Positions 51,236 to 63,450 of a stretch of DNA of 64,000 bases are shown in pieces. This DNA comes from Lunularia cruciata. Its lineage: Eukaryota; Streptophyta; Marchantiopsida; Lunulariales; Lunulariaceae. The position numbers were made by a program, and so were the translations under genes. Each line of letters opens with the position of its first letter. Position 1 is the first letter of the stretch. The notes under the pieces are model-generated. The model was not told the origin of the DNA and did not search any database. It worked only from the letters and a program-made list of their open reading frames with translations. The stretch is from NCBI GenBank assembly GCA_948567375.1, contig OX419759.1:9950744-10014743 (forward strand). The letters run 5' to 3'.

Positions 51236-54200
51236 TGTGACAACCCGGCAAATATCACTTTTGCGGTAATCGGGTAAGTAAAGTTTGTTCCCGCAGAGAT
51301 ACGAGTCAGAAATGTCCAAATACAAAGCAAAGAAACAATTTCAGTTCTTCTTGGTTGCGTCTTTAATCTCTCAGGTAGAAACCACATCCAGAAGAGAGTA
51401 ACAAGCACTGACTCGCAGTCTTGTCACAAATTAACACTCCTTAATCACAACTCCATCAAATCTTTCCAAACAATCTTGATTGTGATGATTAAGGCTCTCC
51501 TGAAAACGGCACTTCACTGCAAAACGACTTCGCCTCAGAATTGTGTTCCACCCCTCCACTGAAGGCACAACTTCCTCGATCAAAATTGCTTCACATCAAC
51601 TTCGCATTGCACTCACAAATGCAGAATACTACCAACACTACAATTCCTCTCAGATCTGTCAAGGCATTGCTTTGATTGCACTTCACTCAGGATCAAACAC
51701 ACAAAATGAAGATCAAGGCTATGGAATCCAACATCCAACAAGCACACTGACTTGCACTTTGAATTTCTCCAAACATTCACAAACACAATCACAAAGTTGA
51801 TACTCGGAATCAAGCTCAAGCAACGAGCACTGCTTCACAGCACTTTGCTTTATCTATTCTCAGAAATAATGAGCACTGAACAACAATTCTCTGTGAATGC
51901 TACTCTTAAGTAGTGAATCAATTGACAGTTCTAACAACTATACCGTTCTACAACAACTCTTCTAACCTGTAGATCCGAAATGACAATGCACCTCTTCATA
52001 TCTGCCTCTTCAAATCTCAAATCTGTTACCACTACGATCCGATGTCTACATCGTCATCGGCTTTCAAACCCGAACCCGAAGTAATTTTACTTCCTAACAT
52101 TCTATCCTCGGGTTTCACATCTTCTACTTCTTCTACCAGATCCAACAATTCTCTTTCCTAATCTAAAATTCCACTAGTGGGTAATCTATCTAGCTCCTTA
52201 TCTTCTGACCCACTCTTCTCTAATGTCTCTAAGGGCAACTCCAAAGACATTTGGACTCCTATGTTATCTACTTCGGGTTTTGCTTTAACATCTTTCCAAA
52301 GTTTTTCTAGCTCTACTTTCACTAAGTCTAATCTAATTGAAATGTTATCCTCTACCTCCAAAACCTTTCTATCTACACAAGTTCTTGATTTTATTAACAA
52401 GGCATTCATCTCTGTGTCCTTTGCTTGTCTTTGCCTTGTCTCCTACACCAACAACTTCAACTCGTGCAGACGCGCTTCTTCAATTCGAACGCTGGCTTAT
52501 GTACTTAACATCACGTTCACCTTGAGGACTATCTCTTGCAATGGCTCCAATCTTGTCTTCCTTTCTCATTCCCGATTTGCAAGCCATTCCTCTTGGTACA
52601 TCGCCAACTCTTCCTTGAACTCGGCTTTCACCGCTTCCTTCTCTTTCTCCTTCTGTTCAATCTTCTCTTCCTGATTACGAAGTAACTCTCGTAATCTCTC
52701 TTCTTCTCTATATCGCGTAGCCAACTCTCGTTGCCAGAGTTGCTTCTTCTCCTCCATACTCTCCATCATTCTATCGAGCTCTTGATCCTTTGCTGCTACC
52801 CTCGCCATAGCATGGATAAGCTCTACTCTTGAATCAGCAAATTGTTGCTTCAAGATTTTGTATTCAGCTACTTGTCTCTCTCTTGCAATATCACTCTTCC
52901 TCGCAAGATCTTCTCGATAGCTCACTTCCCTCTTCAGGTCTTTGATTACCTGACTTCTCTCTATTGCCTCCGTTCGCAGTACTTCTCTCTCCTCCTCACC
53001 TCGGGTTACACTCCTCTTCAACTCCGAGTTCTCCTCTTCTAATCTTGCTACCACCTGCAATACAGTCTTTACCTCCGGACAAGTTGACTGCATCTCCTTC
53101 TTCTTCTGCTCCAACTTCACCAACAGCGGACACACTACCTCTCGCAGGTACTCCACTCCATCACTAGCAACTTCTTCCTCCCACGGAGTGGTCTCTCTTT
53201 TCTCCTCGTGTTCTCCTGATACTCGCCTTCTTCTCTGGAGTCTTCGTATCGGGATTAATGCCTCATTGCTCGAGCTTTCTTCTACCTCTCCTTCACTCTA
53301 CTCGGCCCCGCCTCACACTTCACCTTACGTCTCAAGCAAACTCCTCATTGTACAGCAATCTTCTTGTCCTCTGGCACCGGTACTTTGTCTTCCAGTGCTG
53401 TATTGTCTTCGGCTTCTACCTCGGCTTGCACTTCTTCTTTGTATTCTGCAGCCATTGGCACCGAGGTCATCTCTCCTCCGTCTTCACTATCATTGCTCGT
53501 ATCTCCCCTCTGCAATGTCAGTTCAAGTTCCTCCTCATGTTCCAAGTCCTCCGTTTTGAGCTCGGCCTTGCATTCTGAGTCTTCATCTTCCGACTCAATT
53601 ACCACCATTCCTCGCCTCGGGTTACTTCTCTGCATCTTCCAAGGTTTCTTGTTTTCTTTGGCTTCTACTTGCCGAGTTCTCTTCTTCGTTGGGGTACTCA
53701 CTATGACCTCCACATTTTTCCCTATCTTCGTGTAGTAGTCGTCTGTGCTCCGGATTTGGAGAATGTATTGTTGCTCCTCGACATCGACCTCCTTCCGCAC
53801 ATCAAGATGGAAATGCGACACCATCCGATTCTGCTCCGCCGAGTTCAGCAAATTGAGCCCGAGGTAGAAGTGTGCTGCAAACGGCATAATGTAATGTGGA
53901 GGTGACTTATCCCGCAGATTCTACACCATCTGCCTTGTTCTCATGTGAAAACACCTCGCCCAATTTATAGGCTCTCTTGCAAACAACTTATGGAAGAACA
54001 CCGCTTGGTGTTTCATCACATAAGTCATTCTCTCCGGCTTCAAAATTGCCATGAGAGCACTCACAATCCCTCTCTTCACTGGATCCTTGTAACTCTCCAC
54101 CTTGTACCCATTCTTTGTTCTCTTTGACGAGAAGGCATCTCTCACCTCCTGAGTTTCTTGGGCTATCTCTCCTTTCCCCAAGAATGTGGCTCCTTGCTCC

Positions 54201-55060
54201 AAGCCCGCCTCCTTCCCGAGTACGAGTCTCCAGTCCGACTTTGTCCACCGAGCCGAATTTCCTCTCTTCCCTTCTTCCTCGGGTCCATCAAGACACTTAC
54301 TCTCGATGTTTAGGCAAACTCTTGTAAGTTTAGGCACTTGTCTTACTCTTGATGATTTATGTCATGAATCCTTGAAAACTTACGTTCCAGTTCCATGCCA
54401 GAAAGGTGATCCAAAGTCGGCTCAAGACTTTGATCCTCGCTATCACATCTAATCTCCAAATCGCATGATTTCTCACTACGAATTTGGAGTTCTTCTTCCC
54501 TCCTCCCATCTCTTCTACTTTCTCACTTTCTCTCGATTTCACTCTCACGACTTCTCCCTTGCGCACTAACACGAGTCCAACTCTATTTCCCTTTCCTTGA
54601 TCACTTGCAAGACGACTCCTCAACAACGAAGGAAAATTGCTTGACATTTCGTTGTTGTAGTTTTGTTTTTTATAGAGTTGCACTTCTTTGTTCTTCGTCA
54701 CTTTGAGTTTCTACCGAGAAATCACACCTCCGGCATGCACCTGTCACTATCAATCAACCTTTGCGCGTATGAGCCGCCAGTTTTGAAATGGCCCCTTCTT
54801 GAATTTCTCGCCCCGACAAAAGGTTGTTAGACTGTCTTTGCCTCGGGTTGAGCTCCCCCCGATCCGAAGACAATTTACTTCATATTGTTTGCTGACAGGG
54901 CATTTCCGAGTACTTTGCCTTATGACCCAAAGTCACTTTACTTTGGGTTTCAACCCAAAGACTCTTTTCTTTGCCTTCTTTGGCCATACAGGCGCAATCC
55001 GACTTCTCTATACACTTCTTCTCCTTTATTCTGAAAAAAACAAAAAATGTGGGCACCACA
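51236..55060 (-). mobile_element. C-family solo LTR (inner), reverse orientation, AGAAT duplication
   Basis: On plus it reads TGTGACAACCCGG at the left and GTGGGCACCACA at the right, the reverse of C-family ends. AGAAT stands at 51231-51235 and 55061-55065. 3825 bp. It lies within the acidic linker region of the outer copy, so two C LTRs face each other and their matching segments form a long inverted repeat. Confidence 0.93.
52032..54647 (-). pseudogene. LTR-encoded protein, inner C copy
   Basis: ATG at 54647 (MSSNFPSLLRSRL) to a TAG at 52032, about 872 codons with two or more frameshifts and several stops. Unlike the 13279 copy, the N-terminus is open through KFVVRNHAIWRLDV, showing that the real frame includes it. 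Domains: globular (DWRLVLGKEAG; KHQAVFFHKLFAREPINWAR; MPFAAHFYLGLNLLNSAE), acidic linker (EDEDSECKAELKTEDLEHEE), coiled coil (EYLREVVCPLLVKLEQKKKE to EELAMYQEEWLANRE), helix and acidic tail. This is the best single copy for modelling the protein. Confidence 0.72.
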
Positions 55061-57120
55061 AGAATGCTAGCTCAAGGAGTGAAGCGTCTATTCCGATACG
55101 ACGGATGCAGAGAAGAAGGCAAGTATCGAGTGAAGAAGAGGTCAAGAAGGAGATCTCTATACAGATGGAAGTAGGTGGGAGTGATGGAGTGGAGTACCTA
55201 CGAGAAATTGTGTGCACGTTGTTGGTGAAGTTAGAGCACAAGAAGAAGGAGATGCAGTCGACATGCTTGGAGGTGAAGACTGTGTTGCAGGTTTTGGCAA
55301 GACTAGAAGAAGAGAACTTGGAGTTGAAGAAGCGTATAACCCAAGGCAAGGAGGAAAGGGAAGTACTGCAAGGGGATGCAATAGTACAAGGTCAAGTTAT
55401 TGAGGACTTGAAGAGAGAAGCGAGGTATTGAGAAGAACTTGTGAAGAAGAGTGACATAGCAAGGGAAAGACAAGTAGTAGAGTACAAAATATTGAAGTAG
55501 CAATTTGCTGATTCTAGACTAGAAATTATCTATGCTATGGCGAGGGTAGCAGAGAAGGAACTTGATAGAGTGATGGAGAGTGTAGAAGAGAAGAAGCAAC
55601 TATGGCAACTGTGGCAATAGGAGTTGATAGTGAGATATAGGGAAGAAGAGCAATTACAAGAGTTACTTCGTAATCAGGAGGAGAGGATTGTGCAGAAGGA
55701 GAAGGATAAAGAAATTGTGAAAGCCAAGTTTGAGGCAGAGTTGGCAAAGTACAAGGAAGATTGGCTTGCAGATCGGGAGCGTGAAAGAAAGATGAGATTG
55801 GAGCCATTGAAGGAGATTGTAATCAAGATGAATGTGATGTTGAGTACAGAGGCCAGTGTTTGTATTGAAGAGACGAGGCTGCACGAGTTGAAGTTGTTGG
55901 TGCAGGAGACAAGGAGGAGATATGCAAAGGATACAAACTTGAATGCTCTCTTAATTAGTCTCAAAACTTGGGTAGATAGGAAGATATTGGAAGTTGAAGA
56001 CAATATCACGATTAGATTAGATCTAGTGAAGTTAGAGATAGAAAAACTTTGGAAAGACGTTAGAGCCAAACCCAAAGTAGATGAAGTAGGAGTGCAGATG
56101 TCTTCGGAGTTACCATTGGAGACATTAGAGAAGAATAGGTCAGCAGATAAGGAGTTAGATAGATTACCCACTAGTGAAATGTCAGATCAAGAAAGAGAAT
56201 TGTTAGATCTGGTAGAAGATGTAGGAATTATAAAACCCGAGGACAGAGTAGTCAGAAGTAAAGTTACTTTGGGTTCGGGTCTGAAAGCCGAGGAAGAAGT
56301 AGACATCGGATTGGATTAGTAACTGATTTGAGATTTGAATAGGTAGATATGAAGAGGTGCATTGTCATTTTGGATCTGCAGGTTTGTAGAGTCATTAGGA
56401 AGAGGTACATTAGGAAGATAACTGTCGATTGCTTCACTATTTAAGAGTGGCATTTGCAGTATCATGTTGTTTAGTGCTCATAATTCTAAGAATAGATAAA
56501 GCAAAGTGTTGTAAAGCAGTGCTCGTCGCTTAAGCTTGATTTCGAGTATCAATTTTGTGTTTATGTTTGTGAGTTTGTGGAGAATTTTGAAGTGCAAGTC
56601 AGTGTGCTTGTTGGATGTTGTATTCCGCAACCTTGATCTTCATTTTGTGTGTTTGATCCTGAGTGAAGTGCAATCGGAGCAATGCCTTGACAGATCTGAG
56701 AGGAATTGTAGTGTTGGTAGTATTCTACATTTGTGAGTGCAATGCAAAGTTGATATGAAGCAATTTTGATCGAGGAAGTTGTGCCTTCAGTGGAGGGGTG
56801 GAACACAATTTTGAGGCAAAGTCATTTTGCAGTGAAGTGCCATTTTTGGGAGAGCCTGAATCATCACAATCAAGATTGTTTGGAAAGATTTGATGGAGTT
56901 GTGATTAAGGAGTGCTAATTTGTGACAAGACTGCGAGTCAGTGCTTGTTTTTCTCTTCTAGGTGTGGTTTCTACCTAAGAGATTAAAGACACAACCAAGA
57001 AGAACTACATTGTTACTGTTTGACTTCATATTTGGACATTTCTAACTCGTATCTCTGCGGGAACAAACTTTACTTACCCGATTACCGCAAAAGTGATATT
57101 TGCCTGGTTGTCACAGCATA

Positions 57121-58280
57121 TTCACAAGCCTCCCATGGTGTTGGCTTGGCATCCACCATCCCCATTGATACAAGAGCTTTTTCCTTCTTCTTCCTCTTGC
57201 TCCTTGTAGAACTCAAACCACCTCTAAGCTCCTTTCTCAAGGTAGGGTTCAAAGCAATCAATTGGCACATTGTGATGTTAGCCTTGTGACTACCAACATC
57301 CTCCAACACATTGTAGTTCCATTGTTGCTTTGAGATCAAGAAGTCCTCCATCCCAACTTCTTCCTTGGAGTCTTTGTTGTTGATGGTGTTGAGGTGCGAG
57401 TGCTCCTAATAGACATAGGAGTATCCTTGCTTGGCGTAAATCCTTGAGAAGAGTGAACATCCTCTACAAAATGAGCTCTCTTCTTCTCTTGTGCCAAAAG
57501 CTCCAAATTAAGACCCTTGGAGTTTGAGCACTCTCCCTTCTCATACTTGCTCTAAACCACATCTATGGATGCTATCCCCTTACCTTTGTTTGGATTAGGA
57601 GCCACTTGGGTTTCACTACCTCCCTCTTTCCCTCTATTGGCTCCCTCATAATCCCTTCCTCCATGGTAAGTGGAATTTGGGCAATTCCTTTGGATATGAC
57701 CTCTTCCTCCACAACCAAAACAATTTTTATCATTGAAATTTTTGGCTGGTTGGCCTCCTCTATATGGATAGTTTCTATAACTCCTAGGCCCTCTCCCTAC
57801 ATTCTGATCCACCTCTTTATTCTCCCATAGTTGCACCACATTGATCTTGAGATCCGCAAGTTGTTCTGTGATGGTTTGAAGTGGATTGTTTGGTAGAGGT
57901 GCAAGAACTGGAGCAACTACTACTTGTGGTGCAACCCTTGCCACCAAAGTATTAAAAGTTCCACCATACTTGTAGCCTTGAGGAGGATGTACAACCTCCT
58001 TCACCACCAAATCACTCTCATCCTCTTCCAAACTCTCCTCCATACAAATTGCGATCTTGATAGCTTCAACCTTGGAAGAAGGTTTCTCATATCTCACCTT
58101 GCTTCTACTTTGTGGTCTCAATCCTCCCACAAAATTTTTGGTGAGCATGGCCCCTATGCCAATCATAGTAGTCTCCACATCATCTCCACCCTTCCTCAAC
58201 ACTATGCAAAATCTGGACTCTAACGTTTCCACTCTTTCCACATAGACTCTCACTTTCTCTCCACCTCCTTGCTCAAGAAA
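57121..58280 (-). pseudogene. A4 gag, N-terminally deleted
   Basis: Minus frames contain GGGEKVRVYVERVETLESRF, CFGCGGRGHIQRNC (nucleocapsid knuckle) and the linker to protease (EDFLISKQQWNYNVLED). About the first 95 residues of gag, ORF1 and part of the leader have been deleted; leader sequence is fused at 58280 within FLEQGG. A frameshift near 57360 and stops follow. Confidence 0.8.
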
Positions 58281-58986
58281 TTTTGCTGACGTGTCATTAC
58301 TCCACGGTGTCCCTATCTGCAAAATTTCAGATCTTTTCATCGAGCCATGTGGCCTAGACACCTTTCTATTCAGCACACATATTTCAGATTTGGTCTAAAA
58401 ACCACCCCCTCACTTCAAAAACTCATAACTCCCTGCTAAAGAATGATCTCTCTCTAAATTTTGTGTCAGCAGGTAGAATATAGTGCACTAAATTTTCTTG
58501 GAAAGTTTCACAAAAATCCACTGAAAATTAAAGAAATGGCAGACACTGTTCAATTTTCCAGAGAGCATGCAGTTGCGGGAGCAGTTTACCCTATCAACTT
58601 TCAAAAATTCTATCCCAATGCGCATAATAGCTCTCACAATAATTCTAAGTGTACTAACTGAAAGACAACCCAAGCTATCATGTGTAGAAATTTCAAGTTC
58701 AGATCTCAAACTTGAGATTTTGCCCAAAATCACCTTAATCCCCAAAATCTACAATCCACCTCACACAATCTCTCCAAATCCTCTCATGTGTACAAGATCA
58801 CTTCAAAGACATCATAATGAACTACAGGGTATACAAATGGATCTTGGTTCTCTAACATAAGCTCAGCCCTCTCCTCTCCTAATGTTCTTTCCAAGTGAGC
58901 TCTCATATCCTCCTTCTGCCTAAAGTAGAATTGAACGCGGAACATAATCTTGCCTTCTAGCGAGGTCCCGGCAATGGAACCAAAAA
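58281..58986 (-). other. A4 leader and primer-binding site
   Basis: The primer-binding site is at 58964-58982 (two mismatches to A3). The small leader ORF reads MFRVQFYFRQKEDMRAHLER and ends YT-stop-like at 58784 after a short deletion. The second leader frame (ILGKISSLRSELEISTHDSL; CSRNCMLSGKLNSVCHFFNF) is open from 58745 to 58488. Confidence 0.6.
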
Positions 58987-59679
58987 TATGAGCCGGCCTG
59001 TCTCTCACTCAGGATGAACCTCTGATGGCTATTATAGTAGCGCACCATGGACTAAGAAGGCAAGGAACCCCAACTCCATCATACTCCTCCAAGGCTAACA
59101 CTCCAAGACTCAAGACATTGCTCACTAGAGAACTCAATGAGAGGAGATAGTTGGAAATGAGAGGATGATGAGTACCTCCTTGCCCCTTGTTTATATACTT
59201 GTGAAATAGTTACGTACCAAAGTTACTAATTACTGGAGTAACTCAAGTTACTAAGCTAAAAGTCAAGTAAAGTCAAAACATAAAAAGGAATATCCATTCA
59301 CATGGGCATATTCCACTAAGCATGTGGTCTTATCTTGACCCAACCACTAAGTCAAGGATTCCTTCACATGGGCTATCCTTGGACTAAAGAAGAATCCAAA
59401 ACAAAAAGGCTTATGGACCCAAGAGTTCTCAACTCTTTCCTCAAAGCCAAACACCTAGGAATAATACCAAGTCAACACACTACTAAAATCTAAAATAATG
59501 GTGCTCATCTTTTCTACTTCCTCTAAAGTAAGGTCCCCTCTATCTTAGCTATGACTAAATTTAGCTAACCATGACTAATATAGAACCATCCTTTATCTCT
59601 ATATAAATAATATCTCGTAAATACTTGTATACCAAGCTAAATATCATAATACTACACACATGCACAAATGGGTGTTACA
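58987..59679 (-). repeat. A4 5' LTR
   Basis: 693 bp, TATGAGCCGG to GGGTGTTACA on plus. The right flank GGCC begins element G internal sequence. Confidence 0.93.
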
Positions 59680-59730
59680 GGCCAACCTGAGGAACCTTAG
59701 GTCAAGACCACTAGTACTCCCATCACCATC

Positions 59731-60579
59731 ATGAAGCATCCCAAAGCCAAATTTGAACATGGAGAGACTTTGAACCCAAAGCCAAAGGGGAAGATGGTGA
59801 AATTAAGGGGAGTACCTCAATATGATATTGCAGTGGATTTGGCAGCCACAACTGCAAATGTCATATGTAAGCAATTATGGGAAGACAATAAGTTGTTCAA
59901 GAGGCAGCTAAATTTCATTCTCAAGAAAGTACAAGTGATGTCTAAGAAAGACCTACCCACCATTTATCATATTGAACAAGAGGATCTGGTAACTCCTGAG
60001 GTTGATGCATAGATTGCAGGGTGCATGATCACATCAATACCCATTGATTCGGGTTCCTGTGTGAATTTCATGACCAAAGATACTGCAAATTGGCTCAAGT
60101 ATCATACATTTGAGCCAACACCCCGAGTCTTGAAATTTGCAGACCAAACCAGGAGACAACCATTGGGCATGCTATCAAACATTACCATGATCATTGGAGG
60201 AGTGCCCTTCAAATTGAATTATATTGTGTTGTGACCAGTGACCAAAACTGGTTACCTACTATTGATCGGAAGACCCTGGTTGTGCAATGCCCAAGTTGTG
60301 GTGGATTTGCACCAATAGAAGTGGTTCAAGGACATTTTGTCCAAAGATCAGAAGCTGGTGACTATGGGTTGGACAAAAGTTCCCCATCTTGAGGCAACAA
60401 GTTCATCAAAAGACAAGGATGAATCCAAAGACACCTTGTCTTTGTCCTTAGAAGACTCTGAAGATGAAGTCCAAGTCAATTACTTGGAATGTTACGAGGT
60501 GGATGTAGAAGACAAAGACCCATATGACCTTACCTTGGGTAAACATGACTTGGAGGAAGGGGGTTTGATGGCAGCTTGA
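59731..60579 (+). pseudogene. Element G gag end and protease
   Basis: One frame with three stops. KLRGVPQYDIAVDLAATTAN resembles the segment before protease. TSIPIDSGSCVNFMTKDTAN carries the D-S-G active site of a retropepsin, and YLLLIGRPWLCNAQVVVDL its C-terminal motif. An acidic stretch (SLSLEDSEDEVQVNYLECYE) links to RT. The catalytic Asp-Ser-Gly is intact, but stops after DA and VL break the protein. Confidence 0.8.
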
Positions 60580-60686
60580 CTTGGATTAAGCCAAGTGAGT
60601 CATGTCAAAGGAGTCATCCACCCTGATGACTGTCAAGATGTAGTCTTGACTGAAGGAAAAATTTTGAAATTTCAAAGACAGTCACT

Positions 60687-61560
60687 TTGAAGGAGTTGGT
60701 AGGATACACTGTCCTATTTATAGAATTCAAGGATGTATTTTCTTGGTCTATTGATCAAATGCCAAGTATTCCACAAGAATTTGGAGAACACCGGATTGAT
60801 TTGGTTGAAGACACAGTTCTGGTTTGGCAGAGACAATACCACCTGAACCCAAAGTACTTGCTTTTGGTGAAAGATGAAATACTTGGGAGCCGGAATAATC
60901 TTTCCTGTCACCCATTGTCATTGTTCCTAAGAAGAAAATAGGGAAGATCCGAGTGTGCCAAGATTTCCACAAGTTAAATGCAGTCACAAGGAAGGATCAT
61001 CATCCCTTGCCTTTTATCAATACAATTTTAGACCAAGTAGCTGGTCACCCTTGTTACAATTTTCTTGATGGATTTTTAGGGTACAATCAAGTATTCATTC
61101 AAGAAGAGAACAAGGACAAAACCACATTCATGACCAATTGGGGTACTTTTGCTTACAATCAAATGCCCTTTGGGTTATGTAATGTAATGCTCCCACTACT
61201 TTCCAATGGATGATGAATTCAATCTTCAAGAATTTCATGCACAAATTTGTGGAAGTCTTCATTGATGATTTTTGTGTGTTTGGGCAAAGAGATATACATT
61301 TGGATTACCTTCGCCAAACTTTTGAAAGGTGTCATTTTGCCGGTCTGTCATTACACTTGGAGAAATGCTTCTTTGCAATGAAGGAGGGAATTCTTCTAGG
61401 GCATTGGGTGTCAAGCCGAGGTATTGAAGTCGATGTCGAGAAGGTTAAAGTAATCTCAGCTTTGGAATCTCCAAAGAACATTCAGGAGCTGAGAGCCTTT
61501 TGGGACATGTTTGATACTACAGACTCTTTGTGTCAAACTATGTGATGCTTGCTGCACCTC
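60687..61560 (+). pseudogene. Element G reverse transcriptase
   Basis: Spread over three frames. FIEFKDVFSWSIDQMPSIPQ is the lead-in; CQDFHKLNAVTRKDHHPLPF, NFLDGFLGYNQVFIQEENKD and NQMPFGLCNVM are fingers and palm; VEVFIDDFCVFGQRDIHLDY contains the catalytic FIDD box. HWVSSRGIEVDVEKVKVISA is the start of the connection. Two one-base shifts break it. Confidence 0.87.
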
Positions 61561-61628
61561 TTACAAAGCTTCTGGAGAAATCCAAAGACTACCTATGAGA
61601 AGCAAATCAAGAAGAAGTTTTCTAGATA

Positions 61629-62123
61629 TTGAAGAAGAAACTAGTTGAAGCACCAGTTATGAGGGCCCCAAATTGGGATGCCCCTTTTCATGTATATATG
61701 GATACTTTGTCCATGGCAATTGGAGTAGTCTTGAGTCAAAAGGATGACAAGAAGAAGAATTACCCAATCTATTACACTAGCCGACAACTTTCAGTTTCAA
61801 AAAAGAACTATTCGACAACTAAAAGAGAAGCACTCAGAATAGTGTATGCCTGCAAGAAATTTTACCACTACTTGCTAGGATACAAGTTCGTCTTCTATGT
61901 TGACCATTACGCATTGCAACATTTGATCAAGAAGGCAGATTTGTCCGAGCAAATTGCAAGATGGATCTTGTTGTTACAAGAATTCACATATACTATACAA
62001 GTACGGAGAGGAGCTTCGCATTCAAATGTGGACCTCCTGTCCAGGTTGGAAACTCAAGACCAGGAATGGGAGATTGACGATCTGTTCCTTGATGAAGAGT
62101 TATATCAATTAATAGCAATGTGA
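61629..62123 (+). pseudogene. Element G RNase H
   Basis: An open stretch in one frame: PFHVYMDTLSMAIGVVLSQK (first Asp in MDT), SKKNYSTTKREALRIVYACK (Glu), VFYVDHYALQHLIKKADLSE (Asp), ARWILLLQEFTYTIQVRRGA and HSNVDLLSRLETQ. The residues look functional, but the segment is cut off from RT by shifts and stops near 61545-61625. Confidence 0.87.
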
Positions 62124-62149
62124 AGTACAAGGTATGCAGTCAAATATCA

Positions 62150-63437
62150 TTATCTGCATACTCTTTGGTGTCCTAAAGGGCTGGACCCGGAGCAGAGGGT
62201 AGTCTTTTACGAGAAAATGGGGACGTATCAGCTGAAACACAGCATTTTATTCAAGATGGGCAAAGACAAAGTACTTTGGTGATGCTTGGAGTCATATGAA
62301 GTCGGAGGCATAATTGAGTCTTTACACTCCAAAGCATCGGGAGGACACTATGCCCTGAAGAATATTGTAAAGAAGATTCTTTCCTTGGGTAATAGGTGGC
62401 CTATGATGTACAAAGACACGCATGCCCATATCCATAGCTGTGATGCTTGTTAGAGAACAAGGAAGTCAACGGTTACTTCCCAATGGCCTTTCAGACCAAT
62501 TTTACCATTGGACCCATTTGAGAATGGGGAATTGATTTTGTGAGACCAATACAACCAATAACCCGAGTCACAAGAAAATGCTACATTTTGGTTTGCATTG
62601 ACTATGCTACCAAGATGGTCAAAGCAAAAGCAACTCATAGAGATGATGAAGCAACTCGTAGAGATGATGATACTCTTTTGAAATATCATCTCCGGATACG
62701 GATGTCCTTTGGAATTGGTCAGTGATAGAGGGACACATTTCTTGAACTATGTGATGGAGGTGTTAACCATATAATTTCAGATTAAACATCAAAAGACAAC
62801 TCCTTATAATCCAAAAGCAAATGGCTTAACGGAAAAGGCAAATGGGTTACTCTGCAAAATTCTGAATAAAGTGATTGTCAATTAAGCTTATGATTGGGAT
62901 ACAAAGTTACCAGCCGCGTTGTGGGCATATCAAACAATAGAAAAGATCAAAACAAAGCAAAATCCATACTTCTTGACATATGGCTTGCACCCCATACTAC
63001 CAATTGAATTTGAAGTACCAACATATTAGATTCTCTATGAGGAACAATTGTTGGAAGAAGAAAGTCAGGATCTTCAGATCCATCAACTGATGTGGTTAGA
63101 AGAGAAAAGAGATGATGCAATGCAAACCACAAAAGAAGTACAAGAATAGAGGAAAGTCAAGCATGATAAGCACAACAAGCCTGTGATTATTTGCAAAGGA
63201 CATTTGGTTTTGTTATACAACAATTGCCAAATATTTTTTCCAAGCAAACTGCATTTGAGATGCATGGGGCCCTATCGAGTCCTTCAGCTTTACAAAAATG
63301 GGTCCATTCAACTTGCAGACTTGGAAGGGCAACCATTTGCCACTTGAGTAAATGGGTGAGAGTTCAGAGATATTGGACCATAGATTTGGAGGTCTCTAAG
63401 ACACCCAAGGTCTATGTTCACGGGGACGCTCACATTT
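62150..63437 (+). pseudogene. Element G integrase
   Basis: With stops and shifts: LHSKASGGHYALKNIVKKIL and HSCDAC (zinc-binding), LVSDRGTHFLNYVMEVLT (catalytic Asp), YNPKANGLTEKANGLLCKIL (catalytic Glu), LWAYQTIEKIKTKQNPYFLT and YGLHPILPIEFEVPTY. RCMGPYRVLQLYKNGSIQLA is the GPY/F module, and the frame ends at 63346 just before a short tail and the polypurine tract. Core style agrees with non-chromovirus Ty3/gypsy. Confidence 0.83.
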
Positions 63438-63450
63438 GAGGGAGGGAGTA
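63438..63450 (+). other. Polypurine tract of element G
   Basis: GAGGGAGGGAGTA ends exactly at the C LTR start. This adjacency is the key evidence that the 3.8-kb C unit is an LTR. Confidence 0.88.

Larger units (their letters stand above)
49914..56319 (+). pseudogene. LTR-encoded protein, outer C copy (split by inner copy)
   Basis: Conserved start ATG at about 49912 (MLSNFPLP), then the globular domain (DWRLVLRREVG; KHQVVFFYKMFAGEPIN; MVWNLRDKLPPYYIM), the acidic linker (PEPEEKKIMIQ) up to 51235, then from 55066 the coiled coil (LARLEEENLELKKRI; ELLRNQEERIVQKEK; ETRLHELKLLVQETRRR) and the acidic tail ending IGLD-stop at 56319. After removing the insert the frames join, with one frameshift near 51045 and scattered stops. 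It has the same domain order and length as the other copies. Confidence 0.7.
49502..57115 (+). mobile_element. C-family solo LTR (outer) with GCATA duplication, itself interrupted
   Basis: Starts TGTGGTACCCACATTTC and ends CTGGTTGTCACA; GCATA is present at 49497-49501 and 57116-57120, and the A4 frame resumes afterwards. Removing the inner copy and its duplicated AGAAT leaves about 3.78 kb. It carries the LTR-encoded protein on the plus strand and a TATA box at 49888-49897. Confidence 0.93.
40445..59679 (-). mobile_element. Family A element A4, interrupted by D and nested C LTRs
   Basis: Family A sequence occupies 40445-42792, 48413-49501 and 57121-59679. D (42793-48407) and the C solo LTR (49502-57115) are inserted with duplications GGTGA and GCATA. 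Both A4 LTRs share TATGAGCC in place of TGTGAGCC, which suggests that they belong together. Flanks GATC (left) and GGCC (right) do not match, and the left and right neighbours are different parts of family C/G, so recombination has altered the ends. It has lost about 700 bp of integrase and about 1.2 kb covering ORF1 and the gag N-terminus. Confidence 0.85.
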
